DNA of 64,000 nucleotides from an uncultured Roseibium sp. (GTDB lineage: Bacteria; Pseudomonadota; Alphaproteobacteria; Rhizobiales; Stappiaceae): NCBI RefSeq assembly GCF_963669205.1, contig NZ_OY769915.1, positions 4,996,001-5,060,000 of the forward strand, written 5' to 3'. Positions within the stretch are counted from its first letter, which is position 1. Every line of letters starts with the position of its first letter. Below, piece by piece: positions 27,436 through 36,513 of this stretch. Position numbers and translations under genes: made by a program. The notes beneath the pieces were generated by a model. That model was not told the DNA's origin and searched no databases. It was given only the letters and a program-made list of their open reading frames with translations.

Positions 27436-28200
27436 ATGACATTTCTATCGCTTAGATCAGTGATGGCGTTTGGGCTTACGGGAATACTCGCCGCGCTTCT
27501 TGCGCTGCCTTTCCACGGTATAGCGCATGCATCGGAAGTCTCCTGGAGCGATCTGCCCGACCGCTCTGTTCAAAGTTTCGAGGATCCGTATCGCGACCTT
27601 GGTCCTGCGCAGCTGAACGCACTTCTGGCGATTGTCCGCATGCGCGGTGAACTGGAAGACCCCGACCTTCCCGCCAAGCGGCGCACCGGTTTGGAACAAA
27701 TTCTTGCTGAAGCGGTCGCGGCTCTGGAAAAGGCGGGTATCGAGCCGGACTGGCTCATATCGCAACGCTGGGTCGTTGCCGAACGGCGCGAACGGGCGGC
27801 GACCGCCGGCAATCCCGACCTCGACGGATCACAGGCAACCCTGTCGGGCTTCGTGATCCCCGCCCCGCCGGACGACGAGGGACGGTTCACGGCCTATCTC
27901 GTTCCCGAGCGCGGCATGTGCAGCCATATACCGCCACCGCCGCCCAACCAGCTCCTGAGGCTCGTCTTCGAGGAAGCCTGGTACCCTCAGTTCATTTACG
28001 AGCCGGTCAAAGTGAGCGGCCGTCTTGAAATCGATCCGTCAAACCGGGTCATGCGCGTGGTGGATGGCCCGGTGAAGATGGCGTCGACATTCACCATAGA
28101 TGTTGCCAGCGTGGAAACGCTTACTTCGCCGAAGTCCGAAAAACCGTGGCCCCTTCGGCCACCATCGGCAGCCGAAGGCACGAAGGTGGCCCATCCATGA
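27436..28200 (+). CDS. DUF3299-family exported protein
   Basis: A 254-residue protein with a signal peptide ending near AHASEV. The C-terminal half matches DUF3299: SGFVIPAP, then a YLVPERGMCSHIPPPPPNQ block with a conserved Cys and poly-Pro, then a predicted beta-strand SGRLEI. The N-terminal 110 residues are helical and charged. DUF3299 proteins often lie near lipoprotein/permease or metal-handling genes; the biochemical role is unknown. It follows the amidohydrolase by 16 bases and overlaps the porin start. Confidence 0.75.
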   Translation: MTFLSLRSVMAFGLTGILAALLALPFHGIAHASEVSWSDLPDRSVQSFEDPYRDLGPAQLNALLAIVRMRGELEDPDLPAKRRTGLEQILAEAVAALEKAGIEPDWLISQRWVVAERRERAATAGNPDLDGSQATLSGFVIPAPPDDEGRFTAYLVPERGMCSHIPPPPPNQLLRLVFEEAWYPQFIYEPVKVSGRLEIDPSNRVMRVVDGPVKMASTFTIDVASVETLTSPKSEKPWPLRPPSAAEGTKVAHP

Positions 28201-29423
28201 CGTTTGGCTCCAGGAAGCAGGACCTCGCAACTTGGCTCGTCGCGGGCATCATTGCGGCCGCGCCGGCTTCAGCGTGGGCGGAAGATGCGGACGCACCGGG
28301 TCTCGGCGGTCCGAGTTCCGTTCGCTCCGACCTTACGGACGGCGACGGGTTGACGGATCCGCAGTTCAGGGCCCGTTTCCTGCAGGCCAACCTGCCCGCC
28401 TGGTTCGCCTTCAAGAACACGCTGAAGGAAACCGCGAACATCGACTTCAAGATCGATTATCTCAGCCTCGGGCAATGGTCGAACACCGATATCGGTCAGG
28501 GACACGCCGCGGGCGGCATCGCCCGGATCTACGGCACCTGGCAGGCGTTCGAGAATGGCGGTCTGACGGCCAAGCTGGAACACAGGACCGCCTATACGAC
28601 CGTCGCGCCGCAGTTCTTCGGCTTCGACAGCGGCGCCCAGTCGATCACCGGAACCGCCTTCAACGACATCCAGCTTGCCCTGACAAACCTGTTCTGGACG
28701 CAGCGGGGACCGGACCGGATCTGGACGCTGCAGGTCGGCCAGATCGATGTTACGGATTTCCTCGATGTCTACGGCCTTGTCAGCCCCTACACCGCCTTCC
28801 AGAACCTGGCCTTCAACACCAACCCGACGATCAACGCACCCAACCCCGGCCTTGCCGTTGCCGGCGGTGTTCGCCTTCACGAGAACATTTATGCGATTGC
28901 AAGCATCGCCGATGCCAACGGCAATCCTGCCGAACCGAACTTCGACGTCTTCAAGACGGGCGAAACCTTCAAGAGCGTCGAGATCGGCTACATGAGCAGC
29001 CAGGACCGGATCTATTTCGACAACATTCACCTGACCTTCTGGCAAAGCGACGGAGCAGACGACGGCTCGCGCAGGGACGACTGGGGCGTCTCCGCGTCGG
29101 CGGCCTGGTTCTTCGACAACCGCTGGATGCCCTTCCTGCGCGCCGGGGTCTCCCAGGGAAATGCGGCGCTGTACAAGGCGACCGTCTCCGCGGGCCTCGG
29201 CTACTACACCCGCCAGACGGACCTGATCGGGGTCGGTCTGAACTGGTCCGATCCCGGCGATGCCTTCGATGAGGACCAGTACACGGCCGAGGTCTTCTAC
29301 CGCTTCACCGTTTCGCCGAACCTGGCGATCACCCCGAGTGTCCAGTTGATCGCGAACCCGGCGCTGAACCCGGACGAAGACAGCCTCGCCATATTCGGGC
29401 TTCGCGGGCGAATTGCGCTATGA
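28197..29423 (+). CDS. Outer-membrane porin-like beta-barrel protein
   Basis: A 408-residue protein starting MTFGSRKQDLATWLVAG with a signal peptide cleaved near AWAED. The remaining sequence alternates aromatic and polar residues in short strands (NIDFKIDYLSLGQWSN, TLQVGQIDVTDFLDVYG, FFDNRWMPFLRAGVSQG), typical of carbohydrate-selective OprB-like or related barrels. The start overlaps the DUF3299 stop (ATGA) and the stop overlaps the DUF389 start (ATGA). The C-terminal residue is Leu rather than the common Phe. Confidence 0.75.
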   Translation: MTFGSRKQDLATWLVAGIIAAAPASAWAEDADAPGLGGPSSVRSDLTDGDGLTDPQFRARFLQANLPAWFAFKNTLKETANIDFKIDYLSLGQWSNTDIGQGHAAGGIARIYGTWQAFENGGLTAKLEHRTAYTTVAPQFFGFDSGAQSITGTAFNDIQLALTNLFWTQRGPDRIWTLQVGQIDVTDFLDVYGLVSPYTAFQNLAFNTNPTINAPNPGLAVAGGVRLHENIYAIASIADANGNPAEPNFDVFKTGETFKSVEIGYMSSQDRIYFDNIHLTFWQSDGADDGSRRDDWGVSASAAWFFDNRWMPFLRAGVSQGNAALYKATVSAGLGYYTRQTDLIGVGLNWSDPGDAFDEDQYTAEVFYRFTVSPNLAITPSVQLIANPALNPDEDSLAIFGLRGRIAL

Positions 29424-30508
29424 AGCGCTTCTGGAGCGCAATCCGCACGAGGCTCGCCGACGGCCAACTCCATAGCGAGCTGACCAGCAGGGACGATCTC
29501 GCCGACCGCATGGACCGGACCTCGCGGGCGACGGTGCCGTTTTTTCTGATGCTCTCGCTCAGCGCCGTGCTGGCGACGCTCGGCCTCATCGCCAACAGCA
29601 CGGCGACCGTGATCGGAGCGATGATCGTCGCCCCGCTCATGTCTCCGATCATGAGCACGGCTTTCGGGATCGCCACCTTCGACATCAAACTTGTCTTGCG
29701 CGCACTGCTGACCGCCGTTCTGGGGTCCTGTTGTGTTGTGGCAGTCGGCTATTGCGGTGTTCTCCTGGTTGGCGCGCGCGTCGTCGGCCCGGAAATCCTT
29801 GCCCGCACGAGCCCCTCCATGCTCGACCTTGTCGTCGCTCTCGCCGCAGGCTGCGCGGGGGCCTATGCCCAAACGCGGCCCCGCATCGCCGATTCGATCG
29901 CCGGCGTCGCGATCGCCGTGGCTCTTGTCCCGCCGCTGGCCGTCACCGGCATCGGGCTTGCGCTCGGCGACAAGGCAAGTTCGGCGCTCGGGGTCGGCAT
30001 GGAGGACCTGGGGCTCAGCGATGGCGGTCTTGATATCGCCGCCGGAGGGTTTCTGCTGTTCCTCACCAACTTTGTCGGCATCGTCATCATCGCGGGCCTT
30101 GTTTTCATCGTCCAGAACTATGGCGATTGGAAAAAGGGCCTCGCGACGCTGATGGTGATGATGGTCGGGAGCTACGCGCTCATGCCGCCCCTGCAGACCG
30201 CTCTTTACGAAATCTATGTCAAGAACCGCCTCCTCAGGATCGTCAACAAGAACCTCGATCTCGACCGGGCCATGAACGAGGATCACAAGGTTGGCCGTAT
30301 CCATTCCGTCGGTGTGGACTACCGGCACGGCCGGGTCCTTGTCTCCGTTGTCATGACGGCGGACCGCGCAGAACTCGAGAGCGCCCAGGCCGGTCTGGAC
30401 CGGTTTGTGGCCCAGCTCTCGCGCGACATCAATCAGGAGGTCGTGATCCAGGTGGATATAGAGGCGGTCGACATCCATCGTTTCACGGCTCGTGGCGACG
30501 AAGGGTAG
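29420..30508 (+). CDS. DUF389 (TIGR00341-type) integral membrane protein
   Basis: A 362-residue membrane protein of the DUF389 family. The characteristic core is NSTATVIGAMIVAPLMSPIM (about 55-75), with repeated hydrophobic helices to about residue 250 and a soluble C-terminal domain of about 110 residues. The function of the family is not established. Here it is the fourth gene of an envelope operon with overlapping start and stop codons, so expression is tied to the porin and amidohydrolase. Confidence 0.85.
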   Translation: MKRFWSAIRTRLADGQLHSELTSRDDLADRMDRTSRATVPFFLMLSLSAVLATLGLIANSTATVIGAMIVAPLMSPIMSTAFGIATFDIKLVLRALLTAVLGSCCVVAVGYCGVLLVGARVVGPEILARTSPSMLDLVVALAAGCAGAYAQTRPRIADSIAGVAIAVALVPPLAVTGIGLALGDKASSALGVGMEDLGLSDGGLDIAAGGFLLFLTNFVGIVIIAGLVFIVQNYGDWKKGLATLMVMMVGSYALMPPLQTALYEIYVKNRLLRIVNKNLDLDRAMNEDHKVGRIHSVGVDYRHGRVLVSVVMTADRAELESAQAGLDRFVAQLSRDINQEVVIQVDIEAVDIHRFTARGDEG

Positions 30509-30519
30509 TTGACTTGGCC

Positions 30520-31407
30520 TCAGGACCGGGTTCGCAAGGGCTCGCTCAACGACTGGATCCAGTCCGCCAGGTGTTGCGCCTCTTGTGACAATTCAACACC
30601 CGCGCGGCTGAAGAGACCGTAGTGCGATCCGTCCGGTGTAAAGCCGAATGGGGCGACAAGACGGTTGCCGGCGACATCATCGGCTGCGATGACATAGGGT
30701 GACATTCCCACACCAAGACCTGCACACGCCGCCTCCGCCATGAGGAAATGATGGTCCATCCCCCGGCGTTCCCGCGGCCTTGGCGCATCGGGGTTGGCGA
30801 CGAGCCAACGGTCCCACGCCTCCGGGCGCGTTTTGGTGACGAGAGCAACATAGTCACCCGCCTCGAAACGCGCCCGCATGCCATCGATCATGACGGGACC
30901 GACACGTTCGGGAAACAGCGGTTGAATCGTCCACCTGTCATCAGGCGCAAAATCCAGCCGCCGAAGTGCGAGAAATGCACCATTGCCCCGCTCTTCGACG
31001 GCACCGCCACCTACCGAAAGGTGAACCTTCACATCCGGATGCGCGTCTTGAAACCGGCTCAGGCGCGGGATCAGCCACCGCATGGCCACCGAGCGTTCGC
31101 AGGAGAGAAGGACCGCACGATCCCCAGTCTCCGCAGCATCTCTGATCGTTGTGATCGTGCGCAGCAAATCGTCGAAGCTGCGCCGGCAGGCATCGCGCAG
31201 GCTCTCCCCCGCAGGCGTGAGCATCAGCCCTCGCCCGGCTTTGCGAAACAGCTTTGCACCGACCGTCTCCGACACGCGTGCGACCCTGCGGCTCACCGCC
31301 GCGTGGGTCAGAGCAAGCTCGTCGGCCGCAGCGCGCACGGAGCCGTTTCTTGCGGTTGCTTCGAAGGCGCGCAGGTCGTCGAGATAAGGCAGTTCGGATC
31401 GCTTCAT
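30520..31407 (-). CDS. LysR-family transcriptional regulator
   Basis: A 295-residue LysR regulator of the GcvA-like subgroup: N-terminal helix-turn-helix with FEATARNGSVRAAADELALTHAAVSRRV, followed by a periplasmic-binding-like effector domain. It is divergent from the PdxA-paralog operon, with a symmetrical TCACCAA/TTGGTGA site in the gap. By the usual LysR arrangement it likely regulates that operon and itself. It ends 11 bases from the convergent DUF389 gene. Confidence 0.9.
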   Translation of the reverse strand: MKRSELPYLDDLRAFEATARNGSVRAAADELALTHAAVSRRVARVSETVGAKLFRKAGRGLMLTPAGESLRDACRRSFDDLLRTITTIRDAAETGDRAVLLSCERSVAMRWLIPRLSRFQDAHPDVKVHLSVGGGAVEERGNGAFLALRRLDFAPDDRWTIQPLFPERVGPVMIDGMRARFEAGDYVALVTKTRPEAWDRWLVANPDAPRPRERRGMDHHFLMAEAACAGLGVGMSPYVIAADDVAGNRLVAPFGFTPDGSHYGLFSRAGVELSQEAQHLADWIQSLSEPLRTRS

Positions 31408-31420
31408 TTGTGATCATTTA

Positions 31421-31436
31421 TCACCAATTTTGGTGA
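31421..31436. promoter_or_regulatory. LysR-type operator between regulator and PdxA paralog
   Basis: Arms TCACCAA and TTGGTGA are perfect inverses separated by two T residues, and flanking TTA/CAA extends the symmetry partly. The site lies 14 bases before the LysR start codon, a typical autoregulatory position. Confidence 0.55.
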
Positions 31437-31572
31437 CAAACCATTGCTTGTCTTCGACGGGATTGGCGTCAGATTGAGATCCATGAGTTCAAACTTTGCA
31501 CCAACGAACCTGTGATCTCCGAAAGGACTTCGCCGATTTCGGTATCAATCTTCTTTTCAGGAGGCGCACCAC

Positions 31573-32577
31573 GTGACCAAGATCTCTTCACCGCTCGTCA
31601 TTTCCATGGGTGATCCGTCCGGCATCGGCCCTGAAATCATCGTCAAGGCGTTTGCGAAAGGCGACGCGGACAACTGCGTCGTGACCGGATGCCCATCCGT
31701 CCTGCAGGACGCTGCTAACGCGCTCGGTTCCGGGCTGCTTGTTCGCGAGATCGAAGCGATCGAGACTGCCGCATCCATGGAAGGTATCATGGAGGTTCTG
31801 CGCACATCACCCGACCGGGCCTTTCCCGTCGGCACGGTCTCGCCTGAAAGCGGACATGCCGCGTTCAGGGCGATCGAGGCGGGGATCATGCTCGCAAGAT
31901 CCGGCCGGGCATCCGGCCTCGTCACGGCGCCGATCAACAAGCAGGCCCTGGCCGCTGCGGGTTTCGACTATCCCGGTCATACCGAGATCCTGGCCGACCT
32001 GGGCGGAACCGGCCAGGCCGCCATGATGCTGGTGAATGATGATATCCGGACCGTCCTGGTGACCATCCATGTGAGTCTGCGGGATGCCATCGAAAGGGCG
32101 GATTTTCAGGCACAGATGACAGCGATCCGCTTGGCGAACCAGGCTTGCCGGGATATCGGAATTGCCAGGCCGCGCATTGCCGTGGCAGGGCTGAACCCGC
32201 ATGCGGGTGAAGGAGGCCGCTTTGGCCGCGAGGAGATCGACGTCATCGCGCCGGCAATCAAGGCAGCACGGAGTGAGGGCATCAACGCATCGGGACCCTG
32301 GCCCGGCGACACCGTCTTCATGGCCGCACGCAAGGGTGAATACGATGTCGTTGTTGCGCAATATCATGACCAGGGACTCATTCCGGTGAAATATCTCGGC
32401 GTGGAAAAGGGGGTAAACGTAACCCTGGGCTTGCCCTTCGTGCGCACATCACCCGATCATGGCACCGCATTCGACATTGCCGGCAAAGGCATCGCGGATG
32501 CGGGAAGCCTGGCCGTCGCCATTCACCATGCACGGCAGCTGGCTGCCACGCGCCAACACAACGAGGAGGCCGCCTGA
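31573..32577 (+). CDS. PdxA-family dehydrogenase (4-hydroxythreonine-4-phosphate dehydrogenase paralog)
   Basis: A 334-residue PdxA-fold enzyme: NAD-dependent oxidation and decarboxylation of a phosphorylated hydroxy acid. The opening VISMGDPSGIGPEIIVKA, the metal His in YPGHTEIL, the LNPHAGEGGRFG loop and the YHDQGLIPVKYL motif are all present. It starts with GTG behind an AGGAGG site. It overlaps a TIM-barrel/cupin gene and is regulated locally by LysR. That setting suits a catabolic PdxA2-type enzyme (D-threonate or D-erythronate phosphate) more than pyridoxal phosphate synthesis. Confidence 0.85.
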   Translation: MTKISSPLVISMGDPSGIGPEIIVKAFAKGDADNCVVTGCPSVLQDAANALGSGLLVREIEAIETAASMEGIMEVLRTSPDRAFPVGTVSPESGHAAFRAIEAGIMLARSGRASGLVTAPINKQALAAAGFDYPGHTEILADLGGTGQAAMMLVNDDIRTVLVTIHVSLRDAIERADFQAQMTAIRLANQACRDIGIARPRIAVAGLNPHAGEGGRFGREEIDVIAPAIKAARSEGINASGPWPGDTVFMAARKGEYDVVVAQYHDQGLIPVKYLGVEKGVNVTLGLPFVRTSPDHGTAFDIAGKGIADAGSLAVAIHHARQLAATRQHNEEAA

Positions 32578-33635
32578 TGGGTCTGCGTTTCATTTTCATG
32601 CTCACCCGGAACGACCGCACGGTGGCGGAGGCCGCACAGCATCTTGAAACCGCACTTTCCCTTGGTGTCCGCCATATCGGTTTCAAGGACATCGGCCTGC
32701 CGATCGAAGAGCTGAAAGCGCTCAATTCTGCCATCAGGGCCAAGGGGGCGACGTCCTACCTGGAAGTGGTCAGCCTTGACCGCGACAGCGAAGTCGCGTC
32801 GGCACAGGCCGCCGTGGAGATCGGTGTCGACATTCTTCTTGGTGGCACGCGGGTGGATGACGTTCTGCCAATCCTGAAAGGCACCGCGACCGAATACTAC
32901 CCGTTCCCCGGCGAGATTGTCGGGCACCCAAGTGTTCTGGAGGGCAGCAAGGACGAAATCGTTGCAAGCGCCCGGACGATGGCCGCACGCGAGGGTGTCC
33001 ACGGCCTTGATCTTCTGGCCTACCGCTCACCTCTTGACGACATCTCGGGTCTCATCGCCGCCGTCTGCAAAGCGGCGGAAAAGCCGGTGATTGTTGCCGG
33101 CTCGATTGCAGATCCGGAACGGATCGCATCCGTGAAAGAGGCGGGGGCCGCCGGCTTTACGATCGGAACCGCAGCCCTTGATGGCGACTACCCCAGCGAG
33201 GGCGAAGGCCTGGAAGCCCAGCTTTCGGCAATCATTCGCGATGTCGCCGAATTGAACGGCCACCTGTCTCCCTTCGCCAAGAAAAATCTCGACCGGGCTT
33301 TCTCCACGTTTGATGATCACTGGTCTCCGCGTATTGCCGGGCAGATCAACAACATGCTGATCAAGCTTGCAAAGTTCGAGGGAGACTTCGCCTGGCACTT
33401 CCATGAGACGGAAGACGAGCTCTTTCTCGTCCATCGCGGACGGCTTCTGATGCGTTTCCGTGACCGGGAGGAGGTCATTCAGGAAGGTGAGCTCATCGTA
33501 GTGCCTCATGGGGTCGAACATTGCCCCGTCGCCCTCACGGAAACCTGCGAAGTCATTCTCCTGGAACCCGCCACCACCATCAACACCGGCACAGCACAGG
33601 ACGGCCGCCGCAAGGAGGATCTCGCGACGGTCTAA
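32577..33635 (+). CDS. TIM-barrel (HisA/TrpF-like) and cupin fusion protein
   Basis: A 352-residue protein with two parts. Residues 1 to about 225 form a (beta-alpha)8 phosphate-binding barrel (RHIGFKDIGLPIEEL, VDILLGGTRVDDV, KPVIVAGSIADPERI, AAGFTIGTAALDG). Residues about 235-352 form a complete single-domain cupin (WHFHETEDELFLVHRGRLLM, VVPHGVEHCPVAL) with two to three His and one Glu ligand. Both halves resemble stand-alone families, and the open frame between them is continuous. Overlap by one base with the PdxA paralog indicates the same pathway. Substrate unknown. Confidence 0.75.
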   Translation: MGLRFIFMLTRNDRTVAEAAQHLETALSLGVRHIGFKDIGLPIEELKALNSAIRAKGATSYLEVVSLDRDSEVASAQAAVEIGVDILLGGTRVDDVLPILKGTATEYYPFPGEIVGHPSVLEGSKDEIVASARTMAAREGVHGLDLLAYRSPLDDISGLIAAVCKAAEKPVIVAGSIADPERIASVKEAGAAGFTIGTAALDGDYPSEGEGLEAQLSAIIRDVAELNGHLSPFAKKNLDRAFSTFDDHWSPRIAGQINNMLIKLAKFEGDFAWHFHETEDELFLVHRGRLLMRFRDREEVIQEGELIVVPHGVEHCPVALTETCEVILLEPATTINTGTAQDGRRKEDLATV

Positions 33636-33714
33636 CCCCCCTGCCCCTCGACCGCTCCGGCATCCGCACTAAATAAATGGTACGGGGCCGAGGACTGAAT
33701 CAGGACAGCGACCG

Positions 33715-33948
33715 ATGCTGCAGGAAAAACGTCACGATCTGGATGCCGAAAAGCGCAAGGAACTGGTGCAGCGGCTTGTTGTTGAACTCGGCAGGCTGGG
33801 TGGTGATCTCTACTACCAGCCGACGAGCCAGATTGCGCTGCAGATCAGGCAGTATGTCGATGGCGGCGCCAAACTCACAACCGAGGAAAAGGCCCTGCTC
33901 GCCCCGCTCAGCCAGCGGGACATCGAAGTCCTGTTGAGCCTGCATTAG
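33715..33948 (+). CDS. Small protein of unknown function
   Basis: A 77-residue charged, mostly helical protein (MLQEKRHDLDAEKRKELVQR at the start, LSQRDIEVLLSLH at the end) with a weak AGGAC site. No signal peptide or Cys. Codon use is like the surrounding genes, which supports a real gene. I do not recognise the family. Confidence 0.5.
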   Translation: MLQEKRHDLDAEKRKELVQRLVVELGRLGGDLYYQPTSQIALQIRQYVDGGAKLTTEEKALLAPLSQRDIEVLLSLH

Positions 33949-34156
33949 CATTTTCCAAAGCGCGCACGAACAAATAAAACCAGTGCATTTCACGTAGAGG
34001 CAGTGAATTCTTCACATGCCCGCGCATTGACTCGCATAATTTTCGAGCGAAACTCAAAGACGTTATTCGCAAACGGTGCTCATTGGTATAAACAATGAAA
34101 ACTGTTCAATTCACGCTCGAAGCGGCAATACTACCTTAGGGCCTTTGATTGACCTC

Positions 34157-35203
34157 ATGATACGGATTGTTACGCTACTCTTTTTACTTGCCATCGCGTC
34201 TGCCACACCCGCCATTGCACAACAGCAATCCGCATCCGTCCCAACGCAGCTGACATGCGCGGTTCCGGACATGCGCACCCATAGCAGACCTGATCCGGAC
34301 GGAGTGCCGACCGTCTTGAAAACTGGTGTCCGGGTCATCGATATTCGCGAGATCAATGACGTCGACCAGACCATCACGATTGATCTGGCGATCCGCCGCA
34401 CGTGGCGAGACGGGCGGCTGGCGGGCCTGGAAGGCTGCAAACTCGATATCGGATCCGTCTGGTTTCCGGAGCTGGTTCTGCTGAACTCCGGACGGCTTTT
34501 CGAGCGTTGGCCGGAAACGGTGGCCATCGGTCCCGATGGCGCGGTCACCTACCTCCAGCGCATTTCAGGCACCCTCGCCAGCTATCACGCGCTGCGAGAC
34601 TTCCCCTTCGATACCCAGGCGATCGATCTGAGCTTCATTCTGCTGGACTATGAACCGGAGGAAGCCCTCATCGAACTCGATGCGGAATTTGTCGGGATCT
34701 ACGACGTTCTCAACATTTCCGACTGGCGCATCAAGGGCGTAGCGGCGCAGATCGACAGCGGCTTTGTCGCCGACGCATTCGATGAAATCCGGACGAAACT
34801 CGATCTGACGATCGAGGCCGAACGCATCCGCGCGTTCTATGTCTGGAAGATCATTCTGCCGATCTCGCTGATCGTCTTCATGTCGTGGAGCGTCTTCTGG
34901 ATCGACCCGGCGCAATACGGGCCACAGATCGGTCTCTCGGCAACCTCCATGCTGACGATCATCGCGTTCATCTTCGCGGCAACCAACATGCTGCCGCCGC
35001 TCGGATACTTCACGCTCATGGACTTCTTCATCGGCGGCGCGACCATATTCGTCTTTCTGGCCCTGCTGGTCTCGCTTACGACGACATATCTGAACACCAT
35101 CCAGTATCGGGAAGGCGCAAAGATCCTCGACATTGCATGCCGTTTCGTTTTTCCGCTCGCCTATGTGGCCTTCAACTGGTTCGTGTTCCGCAGCGTATTG
35201 TAG
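34157..35203 (+). CDS. Pentameric ligand-gated ion channel homolog (Cys-loop receptor superfamily)
   Basis: A 348-residue protein with the full channel layout. A signal peptide (MIRIVTLLFLLAIASATPAIA) precedes a beta-rich ligand-binding domain to about 225 with the hallmark DFPFDTQ (148-154). Four membrane helices follow: M1 about 226-248, pore-lining M2 about 257-280 ending in the conserved Pro pair and Tyr of LPPLGYFT, M3 about 288-313 and M4 about 326-347. As in other prokaryotic members the Cys-loop cysteines are missing and the M3-M4 loop is very short. The start is the ATG before the signal peptide; a TTG at 34145 has a better-placed AGGG. Ligand and ion selectivity are unknown. Confidence 0.85.
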   Translation: MIRIVTLLFLLAIASATPAIAQQQSASVPTQLTCAVPDMRTHSRPDPDGVPTVLKTGVRVIDIREINDVDQTITIDLAIRRTWRDGRLAGLEGCKLDIGSVWFPELVLLNSGRLFERWPETVAIGPDGAVTYLQRISGTLASYHALRDFPFDTQAIDLSFILLDYEPEEALIELDAEFVGIYDVLNISDWRIKGVAAQIDSGFVADAFDEIRTKLDLTIEAERIRAFYVWKIILPISLIVFMSWSVFWIDPAQYGPQIGLSATSMLTIIAFIFAATNMLPPLGYFTLMDFFIGGATIFVFLALLVSLTTTYLNTIQYREGAKILDIACRFVFPLAYVAFNWFVFRSVL

Positions 35204-35216
35204 TTGCACGGGAGTT

Positions 35217-36512
35217 CTACTGCCTCCCCCACCACGTCCCGGCAAGCGGTTTTCCGCCGACAAAAGCCTGGGCGCCGAGCTCATCCTGAATGCGCAGGCA
35301 TTCGTTCCATTTCACCATGCGTTCCGAACGCTGAAACGACCCGACCTTGAGCTGACCGCCGCCAAGACCGGTGGACAGGTGACTGATGCTCGTGTCCTCG
35401 GTTTCGCCCGAGCGGGCCGAGACGATCGCCCCCCAGCGAACTGCCCTCGCCGCAACGAACGCATCGACGGCTTCGCTCACCGTCCCCGCCTGGTTGACCT
35501 TGATCAGCACCGCATTGCAGGCAGCGTCCTCGATGGCCTGCCCGACAAGCGCCGCATTGGTCACAAGGTAGTCGTCGCCGATGATCTGAACACGGTCGCC
35601 GAACCGGCGCGTGAACTCGATCATGCCGGATGTGTCGTCCTCGCCCACCGGATCCTCGATCGAGGCGATCGGATAGGCGTCGAGCCAGCCGCCAAGCAGA
35701 TCGATCAGCTCGGCGCTGTCCATCTCGCGCCCTTCCAGCGCAAGCTTGTACTTGCCCTTCCGGCCGAATTCCGATGCCGCGATGTCGAGGGAGATCACCA
35801 CACGTTCACCGGGCCTCTCACCGGCTTTTTCGATGGCGGCCACGAGCGTTTCAAGCGCTTCCTCGTTGCTGTCGAACATGGGCCACCAGCCGCCTTCATC
35901 GGCGACACCGGCCAGCTTGCCGCGTTCGGCCATGATGTCACCGGCGGCAAAGTAGACTTCGCTGGTGATTTCCATGACCTCGTCAAAGCTGAACGCACCG
36001 GGCACTATGATCATGAAATCCTGAATGTCGACACGGCGCCCCGCATGGGCGCCGCCGCCGAAGATCTGTATCTCGGGCAACGGAAGCGACGGCGTGCAGC
36101 CATATGTGTCGGCCACATGCCGCCAGAGCGCTTTGCCGCTACTGGCCGCCGCCGCATGCAGGACCGCGAGCGAGGTCGCAACAGCCGCGTTGCCGCCCAG
36201 ACCGGTCTTCAGCGGCGACGGGTCGAGGCTCACGATCGCGCGGTCCACCACCGCCTGGTCGGTTCCGTCCAGACCGATCAAGGCGTCCGCAATCGGACCG
36301 TTCACGCTTTTGAGGGCCTTGCCGACGCCCTTGCCGCGCAGTTGCTCGCCTTCATCACGCAAATCGATGGCTTCACGGCTCCCGCGCGACGCGCCCGCCG
36401 GTGCGATTGCGCGTCCCCATGCACCGTTTTCAAGGACTACGTCGACCTCTACCGTGGGATTGCCACGGGAGTCCCAGACACGTCTCCCGTTGATCGTTCT
36501 GATCGCTGTCAC
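35217..36512 (-). CDS. Divergent enolase paralog
   Basis: A 431-residue enolase-fold protein starting at GTG (TAIRTINGRRVWDSRGNPT). Kept: His156 in GGGAHAG, Glu206 in DEGG, the metal Asp243, Glu286 and Asp313 equivalents, Lys338 (IKVNQAGT) and Lys389. Changed: the usual SHRSGETED motif reads SARSGETED (Ala366 for His), QEFM reads QDFM, and SGASTG reads AGASRG. It is therefore not a standard phosphopyruvate hydratase and may act on another phosphorylated acid. It starts one base after the kinase stop and both genes sit behind a palindromic operator and LacI regulator. The housekeeping enolase is expected elsewhere. Confidence 0.82.
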   Translation of the reverse strand: MTAIRTINGRRVWDSRGNPTVEVDVVLENGAWGRAIAPAGASRGSREAIDLRDEGEQLRGKGVGKALKSVNGPIADALIGLDGTDQAVVDRAIVSLDPSPLKTGLGGNAAVATSLAVLHAAAASSGKALWRHVADTYGCTPSLPLPEIQIFGGGAHAGRRVDIQDFMIIVPGAFSFDEVMEITSEVYFAAGDIMAERGKLAGVADEGGWWPMFDSNEEALETLVAAIEKAGERPGERVVISLDIAASEFGRKGKYKLALEGREMDSAELIDLLGGWLDAYPIASIEDPVGEDDTSGMIEFTRRFGDRVQIIGDDYLVTNAALVGQAIEDAACNAVLIKVNQAGTVSEAVDAFVAARAVRWGAIVSARSGETEDTSISHLSTGLGGGQLKVGSFQRSERMVKWNECLRIQDELGAQAFVGGKPLAGTWWGRQ

Positions 36513-36513
36513 T

